Source: Pinguiococcus pyrenoidosus
Lineage: Eukaryota; Sar; Pinguiophyceae; Pinguiochrysidales; Pinguiochrysidaceae
Length of the DNA stretch: 46,870 nucleotides
Direction: 5' to 3'
Assembly: GCA_019677205.1 (NCBI GenBank)
Contig: JAAMXY010001066.1
Span: 2,499-49,368, forward strand
Shown here: positions 9,756-20,600 of the stretch, piece by piece
Position numbering within the stretch: the first letter of the stretch is position 1
Layout: every line of letters begins with the position of its first letter
Notes under the pieces: generated by a model
The model's database searches: none
Told to the model about the DNA's origin: nothing
What the model saw: only the letters and a program-made list of their open reading frames with translations
Translations under genes and position numbers: made by a program

Positions 9756-10178
9756 TACCGCGATAGCTTTGCTGCCAGCAAAAAGACCGATTGGTTGCAA
9801 GCTGATTCCCTAGGCCCTTCTCCCTCTTGGTACTCTCGTCATGATGAGGCTGAAAACGATTGCCAAGCCGACTGCGATGCTGGACTGAGATGCAGGCTCT
9901 GCTGCAGAAGCCTCGCCCCCTGCGCATGCCCCGAAGAGACCGCCGTGAGATGAGAAGTTCTCCGCCTTGACGCATTGTGTGCTCACGTACATCCTTGACA
10001 TCGCCTGTGCGGCACATCCACTGGCCAGCCAGGCTGTAGCATTCCGACAAACGCTTTGCATCCCGATCTGTTGCAAGTCAAGGCAAGTCAAGTTAGGTCA
10101 AGTCAAGTCAAGTCGAAATCAAGCCAAGGTACGAGGAGCGGAAGAGGTGGCGCGAACGCTCTCATCTTCGCAACGCTG
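9756..10178. other. Intergenic region between convergent genes
   Basis: 423 bp between the ispF stop and the end of the minus-strand SKI3-like gene. Apart from a short pentamer repeat at about 10074-10115, I see nothing recognisable. Confidence 0.6.
10074..10115. repeat. (CAAGT)n microsatellite
   Basis: About eight copies of CAAGT with single-base variants (caagg, taggt) lie just beyond the 3' end of the SKI3-like gene. Simple sequence repeat; no function inferred. Confidence 0.8.
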
Positions 10179-13100
10179 TCATCGCCTACCTAATGCACCG
10201 GCCCTCGGCCGTTCTATTGACAGAGCGCCCTTTGCGCAGCGGAGACCAAGCTCAGCGACGGCTGCGGCGGAGCCTGAGGCTTCTGCGGCCGAGGCCCACT
10301 GGGAGAGCCGTAGCCAAGCCGTTGACGACGAAGGTTTTGCGTGCAGCAGCCGCGCGATCGTCGCCTTGCCCGCACCCGCGCCAACTTCCCCCTTGGATTG
10401 CGCTTTCACGATATCCCAGATGTATTTCTTCTCGTGATGTTCGGCGCTGGATTTTCGCAGAACTGGCTTCAAGGCTTCCGTCTCTTCGTCGCTTGCGAGG
10501 AAGTGGGCCTCTGCTTCCAAGCTTTCGTCCGGGACACCGCGGAGAATCTGTGACGCCCTGCGCTTCTGACCCTTCTCACAAAGCGCCCTTGCGTAAAACT
10601 GCGTCGAGCCAGCTTCTTCCGCACCGTCGTCTCCAGCTGTCTTCTCGCGGCAGCGGCGTACGCTGTCTTCCACTGTTTCCCGAATATCGTCGAGAAGCAC
10701 CTTCCCAAAGCCCCTTGAACCCGTCTCTGACGCTTTCTCCAGACTCTTGTTCGCCGCGAAGTACTGCTCAAGCGCAGCCGAAGCCAAGCCAGATCTCTCC
10801 AGGAGAACGCCTAGCAAGAGCCGCAGCTGCAAGTTCTCCGGCCTCAAGTGGACTGCAAGTCTCGCTCGGGACAGAATCCCATCTTCTAAGCTTCGCGCAC
10901 CTAGGGAGGCGTAGCTGTACGACAACCCGCCCAGAGCATCTACGTGGTTTGCGACTTGGAGAGAAGCCAGGTAGGCGTCCACCGCATCTCGGCGCTTTCC
11001 GCTCCTTTCGGCGAGGTGGCCCAGCCCAATCCATGTCACGGGGTGGTCTACCACGTTCTGAAGCCCTCTCAAGACGTCTCGAAAGGCCCCCAGGTCCTCA
11101 GGAAAGAACGTGAAGCTCAGATTCGCGTACGCGCTTGGATTGCGATCCAAGTCGATGGCGCGTGCGAAGCAGTGTCTCGCGAGCAGCATGGCGGACTGCT
11201 GTGCCGCTGCGGAATCGGGAAGGCTCGCTGCGCCCAAGGCGTTCCATGCGACGCCGCTCTCGGGGAGGAGCTGCACAGCTCTGTAGGCGTGCTTCCTCGC
11301 CTTCGTCAAGATCGACTCGTCCAACGGCTCCGCTGTCATCCAGGCCGGCGTTTGGCTGCGGGCGAGGATGTGCTGATGGGACAAGTGGACAGCCAGGTCC
11401 AGATGCGCGTAGCCATCATCCGCGTCCTCCTTCGCGTTCTTCTCGTAGTACGCTTCTGCCCGACGCAGGAAACTGCGGCCATCGTCTTGGAGCTCATCAG
11501 CCAGGTAGGCCGGGGGCATCTCCCTTGATGCATCATACAGATCTCCAAGAATCTTGTTGACAACCCTCGACAAGCTCTTGAGCTCGTCCAGCTTTCCATT
11601 GAAGGGGGCCTCTCCCGCGATGACGGCACTCGAGAGCTGCTCCAGAGTGTCGATGCCGCTCAGCAGCGCTTCCTTCGCAGCGGAGAAGCAGCCCGCCTTG
11701 ATTGATGCTCTGCACACTTCCAAGAAGCATTCGCCTTCTCCAACGTGGGCAGCGATGGTCTCGCGGTCTATCCTTCCAGGATTCGCACCCGAGCTGCCCG
11801 CGCTGCCTTCACTGTTTGCGTTGCCTGCACTGCCTTCTCTGTCTGCGTTGCCTGCGCTGCCTTGAGCTTGAACCGCCCGAGCCTCTCTGTATTTCCCCAT
11901 CGCGTCCTCAAATTCGTCAGTCAGCTGCAGGATGCGAGCCACGCGCCGCAGCACGGAAGCATACAAGTGGTCGAGATCTGCGTTCGCTCGACACAGCTCC
12001 TCCGCTTTCTTGTACACGTTCAGGGCTGCCGTCAGCTTCCCCTTCGCTTCATAGGCTTCGCCGAGTGACAACTGATATGTGACGTTCCGGGGCTGGATCT
12101 TTGCGGCTTGGATGAAGTACACAATCACATTCTCAATGCTGTCTTCGTCGGCGAAGTCGAGCTCCCCAAGCAGGTGCCAGGCCCAGGAAGCGCTCGGGCT
12201 GCTTTTCAGAACACCCTGCAGAAGTGCTTTCGCCAGGGCGTCCTGGTTCCGAGAGGTGTAGATCATGCACGCCAGCCGTCCCGCTTCTTCCTCGAGTGGA
12301 TCAAGGTCCACGCTCTTCTGGAAGCATTTGAGAGCTCGATTGACGTCGTTCTTGTTCAGGAGATAGTACTTGCCAAGGTAGAGAAAGACCAAGGCCGACT
12401 CGGGATTCAACTTGGCAGCTCGGAGCAGGGACACGATTGCACCCGCCCTGTCCGGGCTATGCTGCAGGCTTTGGCCTCGATACGACGGTCCCAAGTGCCA
12501 CAGCATGCGACCGAGGGTGAAGTGCTCCCTCCATGTGAGACAAGCCCGATCTTTGTCCATCTGGGCTTGAAAGCCCTCGGCGACCTGCAGGTGCCGCTTC
12601 AGATCCGCCTTCGATGCCATGGGATCCGCGCCGTCTAGCACCTCCGATGGGGACTTTGGCGGCATCTGGTAGCGCGCCCACGCGGTTCCGCATTCCAAGC
12701 GACTCCGCAGAGTTGCTGGCAGCTCCGGGACGGTAAGCAGCGACACCCCCAGCCGCTCTGCGCCCTCAACATCTCCCGCTCCCAACATGGCCTCCATTCG
12801 AAGGGCCTCATACTCGAGCAGGGCGTCTGTCGGCGCCTGTCCTGCTCCAGCAGATTTCAAGGCGTTCGCCTCGTCGATCGCTTCGTGGTATCTCCTTGCC
12901 CTGAGAAGAGCGAGGAAGCGGAGCCTCCTCAACACCTCTTCCAAGCTGCTCACCTCAAGTGCGGCCAGCGTGGCCGTCATGGCGCCGCTGAAGAAGCTGC
13001 GGGCTTCCTTCTCTGTGCGCTCGGCCTCGTCCAGCGCGTCGAACGCTTCGTTGGCTGGCACGCTGAGGTCCACGTCGAGTTGACAGACGCACCAAACGAT

Positions 13101-14219
13101 CTCGGCGAGAGCCTTCGGTCCAAGGCCACTCGCGACGCCTTTGGCCTTCTTCTCCAGTGCTTTGAGGCCTCTTCCCGGGAAGAGGGCCTCCATCTGAGCA
13201 CCGGTCGACAGGGTGCGCGCCGTCTCCGCGATCTGCAAAGCCCTCGCGTAGTCTTTGTGGACTGCTCGATCGACGGCTAGGACGCAGAGAGCCCATGCGT
13301 TGCGTCGATTCTCGCGCAAGACGGCCTTGGCCTGAGCAAGCGCCTGATCTATTTGCCCACAGCTGAGAGCTGCGACGATCTGGATCGTCGACACAGCCTC
13401 TCCTTTCTGCATGAACGCCAGAGACGCTTGGACTCTGCCCCATCCTTCCTGCCCCGAAGCGGCCTTATCGCCGTGCAACAAGATCGCCAAGAGCATCGCC
13501 TCGACGGCACGGGATTCTGCCGCTTCATCGATCACGATGGTCTCCACCACTTCCTTGCCAAGTTCGTCCAGCTCCTCCTCTTCGTCAGCCCGCGTCTCGT
13601 GCATGCTTTGCTGAAGCTCAAGAAGGGCGTTTACTGCAGCCGCGCTTTGCTGCAGCCCCCCAGTCTCCACAGAGCTCTGCAGCTCCAGCAGCGCGCGCTT
13701 CCGCCGCAGTCTCGCGCTCACCGCAGGTGCAACTGGCATGGGAAGCTCGTGCTCCAGCTGCCGAATCTGCTCGCCGGCCTCTGTCCAGCTCTCCGCGCGG
13801 ATGAGATACCCCGTCCGCCGCACCAGGAAAGAGACGGCCTTCTCCTCGTTGCCTTTTCCTTTGGCAGTGCCTGCCATCGCCTGCAGAACCGCCGCGGCCC
13901 CCAAAAAGTCGCCTTTGGCAGCGCAAAGATCCAACTGCAGCAGTCGCGCCTTCTGTAGCTCCGGTTCTTTGGCCAACAGCTCCTCGACGCGCGCCTCCGC
14001 CTCGTCATAATTCCTCTCTAGAAGAGCCCACTGGGCTGACAAGAGGCGCCAGCGGCGCCAGAGGTCGCTGAGCGCGGCGTCGTCTCTGTCCGCAGAGAGT
14101 TGCTCAAGGGCGTCTCGCGCGGCGCTGAGCGACTCTGCGGGGCTCTTCGTCTCCTCAGAGGACTGCAGGGCCTCTGCCGCCGCCTTGAGCAGCTTCTTGA
14201 TGGCGACTGCGGTGGACAT
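10179..14219 (-). CDS. SKI3: SKI3/TTC37-like tetratricopeptide-repeat protein
   Basis: A 1346-residue TPR superhelix protein, best explained as the SKI3 (TTC37) scaffold of the cytoplasmic Ski complex, which feeds RNA to the exosome. ATG 14219 (MSTAVAIKKLL) is the first true ATG of the frame. TPR-type helix pairs recur throughout, for example ESALVFLYLGKYYLLNKND with RALKCFQKSVDLDP, ASWAWHLLGELDF with YFIQAAKIQPRN, and TYQLSLGEAYEAKGKLTAALN. Toward the C-terminus, SGVAWNALGAASL, CFARAIDLDRNPSAYANLSF and VTWIGLGHLAERSG match the arrangement seen in SKI3. A low-complexity insert of GSAGNA-type decapeptides (DNA about 11800-11870) interrupts the array and probably forms a loop. Length is compatible with SKI3 (about 1430-1560 elsewhere). 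The TPR fold is certain; the SKI3 name is an inference. No intron was needed. Confidence 0.75.
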   Translation of the reverse strand: MSTAVAIKKLLKAAAEALQSSEETKSPAESLSAARDALEQLSADRDDAALSDLWRRWRLLSAQWALLERNYDEAEARVEELLAKEPELQKARLLQLDLCAAKGDFLGAAAVLQAMAGTAKGKGNEEKAVSFLVRRTGYLIRAESWTEAGEQIRQLEHELPMPVAPAVSARLRRKRALLELQSSVETGGLQQSAAAVNALLELQQSMHETRADEEEELDELGKEVVETIVIDEAAESRAVEAMLLAILLHGDKAASGQEGWGRVQASLAFMQKGEAVSTIQIVAALSCGQIDQALAQAKAVLRENRRNAWALCVLAVDRAVHKDYARALQIAETARTLSTGAQMEALFPGRGLKALEKKAKGVASGLGPKALAEIVWCVCQLDVDLSVPANEAFDALDEAERTEKEARSFFSGAMTATLAALEVSSLEEVLRRLRFLALLRARRYHEAIDEANALKSAGAGQAPTDALLEYEALRMEAMLGAGDVEGAERLGVSLLTVPELPATLRSRLECGTAWARYQMPPKSPSEVLDGADPMASKADLKRHLQVAEGFQAQMDKDRACLTWREHFTLGRMLWHLGPSYRGQSLQHSPDRAGAIVSLLRAAKLNPESALVFLYLGKYYLLNKNDVNRALKCFQKSVDLDPLEEEAGRLACMIYTSRNQDALAKALLQGVLKSSPSASWAWHLLGELDFADEDSIENVIVYFIQAAKIQPRNVTYQLSLGEAYEAKGKLTAALNVYKKAEELCRANADLDHLYASVLRRVARILQLTDEFEDAMGKYREARAVQAQGSAGNADREGSAGNANSEGSAGSSGANPGRIDRETIAAHVGEGECFLEVCRASIKAGCFSAAKEALLSGIDTLEQLSSAVIAGEAPFNGKLDELKSLSRVVNKILGDLYDASREMPPAYLADELQDDGRSFLRRAEAYYEKNAKEDADDGYAHLDLAVHLSHQHILARSQTPAWMTAEPLDESILTKARKHAYRAVQLLPESGVAWNALGAASLPDSAAAQQSAMLLARHCFARAIDLDRNPSAYANLSFTFFPEDLGAFRDVLRGLQNVVDHPVTWIGLGHLAERSGKRRDAVDAYLASLQVANHVDALGGLSYSYASLGARSLEDGILSRARLAVHLRPENLQLRLLLGVLLERSGLASAALEQYFAANKSLEKASETGSRGFGKVLLDDIRETVEDSVRRCREKTAGDDGAEEAGSTQFYARALCEKGQKRRASQILRGVPDESLEAEAHFLASDEETEALKPVLRKSSAEHHEKKYIWDIVKAQSKGEVGAGAGKATIARLLHAKPSSSTAWLRLSQWASAAEASGSAAAVAELGLRCAKGALSIERPRAGALGRR

Positions 14220-14633
14220 CGTCGGCGATATGTCGTTCTGAGGCGTGAGGCCGCCGCTCAACCCGGCGTCCGTTTTGGGTATCTGTCACCTCGGAGGACC
14301 AGCGAGATGGTGGAATGTGCGCCACTGAGCTTCCCTCGCGGCCGCCATCCCGTCCGACGTGCCGGCTGGGCGTAACCCAGGATGAAGGAGGGGCAGGCAT
14401 CTTAGAAGGTGAGAAGGCGTCAACTTGGGGGCGTCAGATGAGAGCAAGACACCACGATGTAAAAGCCGATTAACCAAGCACATCAAAAGCACCACATCCG
14501 TAGCACACCATGCTTTGTCAGCCCGCTACAAGACTTCGTCCCGCTGAAGGCTCCGATCTGTCAATATCATGCATCTTCTCTCTGAGGTAGCTTCGGTGGG
14601 TGCTTTTCTTCGCTGTCGAGCTCCTCCGCTGGA
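14220..14633. other. Intergenic region, likely promoter of the SKI3-like gene
   Basis: 414 bp between two minus-strand genes: upstream of the SKI3-like start and downstream of the first giant gene. It holds the SKI3-like promoter and the giant gene's 3' end. No specific element is recognised. Confidence 0.5.
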
Positions 14634-17600
14634 TCAACTCATTTCCTTCTGCGCCGCGGCAGTGGATTCATCACCGTCTCCGCTTTTACGAGCTGCCGCC
14701 TCCGACTTGGCAGCTTCAACGAGTTTCTCGCCCTCGTCGTCTCCTTCATCCTCTTCTTCCTCTTCCAACTCAGCTCGACTCATTGAGGCCAGGAATCCGA
14801 TCTTCTTTTCTTCAGCTTCGGCGGAGTCATACGAGGTGGGCGCCTTCGACTCGGCAGGCAGGGCCAATGCCGCGGCTATACTGGAGCGAAGCCCGCTTTC
14901 TGTTCGGCTCCTCCTCCGATGCGTGCGATCCATCGCCGTGTTGAACTTCACCGCGACGTGCTCGAAAAGCGCCTTCCGTCCCAGAATCTCCTCCGTCCGA
15001 TCTTGGAGCGTGCGCTTCAGCACATACACGGGCTTGACAAGCAGCTCCAGCTCGCAGATCTGGCGGCGCAGCGTGTCGGCGCCCTCTCGGGACGGATCCG
15101 GAACGAATAGGAAGTGGATGTGGACTTGCCCGTTGCTCCTGTTGAAGTCGATGCTCGTCAGGTTCAGCAACTGCGACTTGTCGACGGCACGGAGGAAGTG
15201 GCGGCAGCCGATGTACAGATCCGACAGCTTCTCGAAGACCACGGTGCTCTTCAGCAAATCGCAGATCTTCGACGCGTGGGACACTGATTCCGAGTGGTAC
15301 AGGTACTTCGCGCGCTCCAGCAGCTCCTGCAAGCTCGGGATGCGCGGACGTCGGCTGCGGTAGGGGTTCTGGCGCCGCCGCCCGTCCACCTTCCTCGGGA
15401 GGACGACTTCGTCCTCCCGGTCCCTGCCTGGGTTGTCCACCATGAAGTGCAGGTCGTTGCCGCTCATGGTGGGGCTCAGCACCTTGTCGTTGACCTTTAG
15501 GTTCACGAACGATTTCACTCGGCGAGGTGCGTCCTCGACTGAGTTATAGTCGCTGAGGAACTTCTTGTCGCCGTTGTCGTCCAGGCCAGGAAGCGCGTGG
15601 CGGATGGCACCCCGTCCGTTGAGGGCGTCGTTGTACAGCTCGTCGTGGAAGATGCCCTCGATGGTCTCGTGGAACTCCACGCGCGAGTCGAGCGCATACT
15701 GTCGCAGCTGCGTCAGGTACATGACGAGCCCGCTACTCTCATCGGCGGAGGCCTCGTCGTCCTCGTCCTCGCCATCGCCGACGTCGAGGCTATCTGCCGA
15801 CTGGAAGATGCCTAGAAATCCCCCCAGGCCCCATGAGGAGGATCGGCGCTGGTCGAGGCCGATGCGGCCAGGTTCTACGGGGGGCTCGATCCCAATGCCT
15901 TCCGCATCCTGGCGCACCTCCTGGACAACCGACACCTGCTGGGCCGTCTTCACAGATCCCAGGTACGGCCCAGTCCGAAGGGTCTGCAGGGCCTCCCACG
16001 CCCACGGCTCGGCGGTCACGAGCTTCTCCAGCTCGGACGTGACCCGGACGTTCACCTGGTCCCGCTGCGTAGCGGCGCGCTCGAACAAGATCTCGAAGAG
16101 AATCTGGCCTCCATCCAGGCTCGCCTGATACCACACGGCAAGGTGCGCGTCCAGGAAGAATTTCGCGAGCCAGCGGAACGATTCGTCGGTGGTCGAGCTA
16201 TCGAAGGCGAGGTCGACCAAGCGCATGACCCCGTCGTAGATTCGCGAGTCGCCCGTCCTCACCGAGATCTTGTACGCAAGGACGAGCCTCTCCGCCGAGA
16301 GCTTGTCGTCTTCCTCATCGTCGATATCCAGCGAGGTCACCGTCGTGAGGAACGTCGGCTCCCACGAGACGTGCTGCTGACTGCCCATCCGATCCTTTCG
16401 AAGGTTCTCCTCGATCTTAGACAGCATGTCATTCACTTCCTTGACCATCTCCTCCTGGCTGCTGGGATACTCGAATAGCTCCATGGCGTGCATCTGCGAC
16501 ACCATCCGAGCATGAACCTCCGTCCCCTTCTTCTTCAACTTCTCGCTTCCCTTCAGGTAGGGCATGTGCCCGGGAATGTCGGGATCGGTGGGACTGTACA
16601 TCTCGTCCACCGTCTCGACGAGGGCGACCTTGAAGTGCCGCATCGCAACGACCAGCATCACGACGATGATGAGGACGATCGCGATGAGGATGGCGCTCCA
16701 GCTCTTCTCGTCGGCAGCTGTCATGTCGCCATTCTCCTCCACGAGCGACACGATCAGCAGTAGGCACAAGCCGATCTGGCTCAGGATCATGACCGTGTTG
16801 TCGCTGTCTTCATCGAACGGCTCGTGGTAGCAGTACACCGCCAGGAACAGGATCGCGACAATCAGCGTCGCGGCAATCTCGGACGTCGTGGCCTCTTCCC
16901 CGTCGCCTAGAAAACGAAGGATCACTGGCATAGCGGTGAGGGCAAGACGACGGAACATGTCCACGAGCTCAAAGCCGAAGAACCCCGGCTTATACGGATC
17001 CCAGAGAAACTTGAAGGCCTGCACCTGCCGGTTGAGCTTTCGCAGGTCAAACGGCATGCTGAGCACCGTCCGGAACTGGTACAGCAAGTGGCCGTAGAAC
17101 GCAGGGACCCCGATCGGGTACAAGAGGATCATGATCCCCGCGTACACCATCCAGGAGGTGTGCTTCGCCGTGTAGCACCGCTGCGAGTAGTCTTCGATTA
17201 AGAAGCTTTGCCCCGTGTCAATGCGGTCGCAGAGATACGTGAACAACGCGTTGGTCGTTGCGTTGGGCAGCACGAGAAACAAGACGAGCAGCATCGCGTA
17301 GCCCAGCGTGGCGCTTCGATCCTTCGTGGACGTGGCGATGGGCAACGATACCCGTCGCAGTCGACTGCACGGATCCTCTTCTGCCCGGCTGGCGGGGCAT
17401 CGGCACCGCGCTGGCTGTGCCGAGTCCGGGTCGTCCGTCTCGCCGCTCTCCGGCAACGAGAGATAGTACAGGATCGCGAGCACCAGGATCGGACCGGCGG
17501 TCGTGATCAGTAGCACGTCGTAGAAGTTCGTGTCGGCATTGAAGAGCCGCTGAAACAGGCACTCGATGCTCAGGGACTTGAACAGGTCCAGCTCAAAGAC

Positions 17601-20600
17601 GCGGAAGGCCTTCATGAAATCGATGATCTCCTTGGGGATGGGGAAGTTCTGCCTCATGATGCCGTAGATCTGGAAGAAGCCCAGCACCACACGGAGCTTC
17701 ACGTCCAGCCCCTCGATGATCTCGAGAGGCTTCAGAAGGCAGTACATTGGGATGAAGCTGAACTTCATCCGCGAGCGATAGCGTATGGCTCCCGCAGCCC
17801 GAATCTTGCCGTCCTCGTCGGGCTGCTTGGTGGGGTCGAAGCCATTCATGTCCAGCCGAACCCAGAAGAGGATAGTTGCACCCCTCTTCACATCGTTCAG
17901 CTGCGTCGAGTTCCCGAAGGGCCCGAAGGATGCCGGATCAACATCTTCGCCATTGACGCTGGTCACGTTGCAAGCAGGGACGACGACGAAGATGTCCTCC
18001 ATCACCTGGTTGGACCTCTCAGAGCCGCCCGACGTGCTTTCTGTCATCAGGAGCACGCGAAAGAAGGTGCCCGTCTTCTTGTGGCTCTCGTCGAGCACCT
18101 CCTCGACCGTGCCAGCCGCCCGCACCTGGACGAACCAGGCCGGAATGGTCTTCAGGTCGCCGTCGTCGGTCCTCACGACGTAGTCGCCCGCCCGCTTCGC
18201 GGAGCCCTCGTACTTGACGACTGTGGCATCTCTGTAGACGAACTGGAAACTGTCCGCCAATGCACCGCGCATCATGCTCGCCACGAAGACGCCAATGAGA
18301 AACACCACCACAAAGAACACGATCAGGATGATCTCCACCACTTTCTCCTCCGTGCACTCTTGGCAAATGTCCTCCGCGTCGAGGAAGAAGCCGTCGAGGC
18401 AGGCGGCACAGTACGGAGAGTTGGGGTCGTGACCCGGCGCACAGTAGTCGTCCGCGTTGGTCCCTCCGACGCAGGCGTCCCGCTCAATGCATTCCCGCAC
18501 ATCCGTCGACTGCCGACCACTTCTCCAGAAGCCCGGCAGCAGCGTCAGGTTGGTCAGCTTGTTGCCGAAATCGTTGCATACCACGCCTTCTCCGCACGTC
18601 TCGCAGACGCCGGTGAAGTCTTTCGACTCGCTTCGCTCGATCTCCGCGAGCCTCTCGGTGTTGATGTACTCGTTCTGTGCACATGAGCAGTCCAGGTCCG
18701 GCGCGTTCCCTCCTCTGGTGATGTTCACGTCCTGGTCGATCCGCAGGTTGGGCACTTTGACGTTGGGGCCGAAGAGGCAGACGCACTCGGCCAGGCAGAA
18801 GACCCCGCTTCTCCCGTTCGTTGACGAGAAGAAGGGGCAATTTTCGCACGTGCCGCTATCCTGTCCATCCTGGAAGGTGTCTTCCGCACACGTGGCACAT
18901 TCCTTCGACTCCGGCTCGGTCTGGAACTTTCCGGGAGGGCATTGCTGCGCCTCTCGGTTCCCTTCGCCCGGGCAGAAGAATCCCGGCGGACACGGCTCGC
19001 AAGTAAATCGATCGCTGCCATTCTGGAACCTCCCAGCCGGGCAGTCTCCGCAGACGGTGTTGCTGGTGCTGGTGCAGCTTTCGTTGATGAAGCTACCGGG
19101 CCTACAGGTGTCACAAATCGCGCACGCGGATGCCTCCGCATCCGTGGAGTAGGTCCCTTCTTCACACGCCTGTCGCTCTCCTCCGATGCAGAAGAAGCCG
19201 GGCTCGCAGGCCGTCTCCGCGGTCCGCGTATTTTCGTCGCCGTCCAGGGGGACACTGTAGTAGCCGTTCTGCACGTTGCTGGGGGCCGAGGACTGGCCGT
19301 CGCAGAAGAGACTTCGGCCACCACAGATCAGCGGGTTCGGCGACGCTTCAGGACAGAAGCGGCCGGGCGGGCAGGACGAGCACTGCTGGCCATTGACGCC
19401 TTGCAGGAAGGATCCCGCGGGGCAGTCTTGGCATTCGCGGTTCTGCGTGGCGTTGCAGTTCGCCCGCATGAAGCGGCCACTTTGGCAAGTGTCGCAGAAG
19501 CCACAGGCCGTCTGGCCCGGCTTGTCCGTAAACGTCTCCTCTGGGCAGCTGTCAATCAAGCCACCCGTGCAGAACGAGCCCGCCGGGCATTCAAGGCACT
19601 CGGGGCTATTCGTTTGGTTGCTGAAGAAGCCCTGCGGGCACTCTTCGCACAGGCGATCGGAGGTCGTGGTACAGTCTTGCACCATCCTTTGGCCGACGGG
19701 ACAAACCGTGCACGTGTCGCAGCTGGTCTGCCGCAGCTCCGCAGCATATGTCTCCCGCAGACGACACTCCGTGGCGATGCCTCCGCTGCACGAGAAGCCG
19801 GCGCTGCAAGGCACCTGTCCCGCGGCTCTCGTGAGAACCCGAGGCGGCGTCGGCGAAGGCGTCGGAGGCGGCGACAGCGAGAGCGTTGGGAACTCGGACG
19901 ACTCGAAGCTCGGCTCAAGACTCGGTGCCGGTGCCACCTCCGCCGTCGGCGCGCTTGATGGAGGCAGCGAATCGGCGTTATTCGTGTCCGCGCTGGGTTC
20001 CATGGTGGGACTCTCTGAGAAGCGCCGGGTTGGCGCCATGGAAAATACCATGCTGGGTTCGCTGGAAGGCATCCTCGACGAGTTTCCCTCTAGCAAGCGC
20101 TGAACAAGAACATGACGCTCCGACGTGCTCGCGAGTTTTCTCCTTCCGTGCTCCAGCCCAACAAGTCTTCGATCGAATCCAGAGGACGTTGGCCGCGCAG
20201 AGGGCGCCTCAGCTGTCGAAGGCGACGGCATAGGCGACGGCATCGGCGACGGCATCTCCGACGGCTCGTCTGAAGGAGCGGCCGAGGGGAAGTCCAAAGG
20301 AGAACCTGAAGGCGTTCGCGATGGAGGCTCAGTCAACCCCGAGGTCGGCGGAGAGGACAACTCCGCCGATGGGAACTCGCTTGGCGACACCGATGGCGGC
20401 CGGGACGGCGACTCCGACGCTTCTCGACTCGGCTCTTGGGAAGGTGCAGGGGACGGCATCGTGGAAGGCTCTCCCGACGGCGTCAGCGACGGTTCGGCGC
20501 TCGGAAGGGAAGACGGCTCGAAAGAAGGTTGCTGCGAAGGGACCAAGGACGGCTCTGCCGTTGGGAAAGAGCTTGGCCGCACCGTCGGTGACGAGCTCGG

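Noticed and set aside
14220-14261. Extension of the SKI3-like frame beyond ATG 14219
   Set aside because: It begins with a non-ATG codon (TTG).
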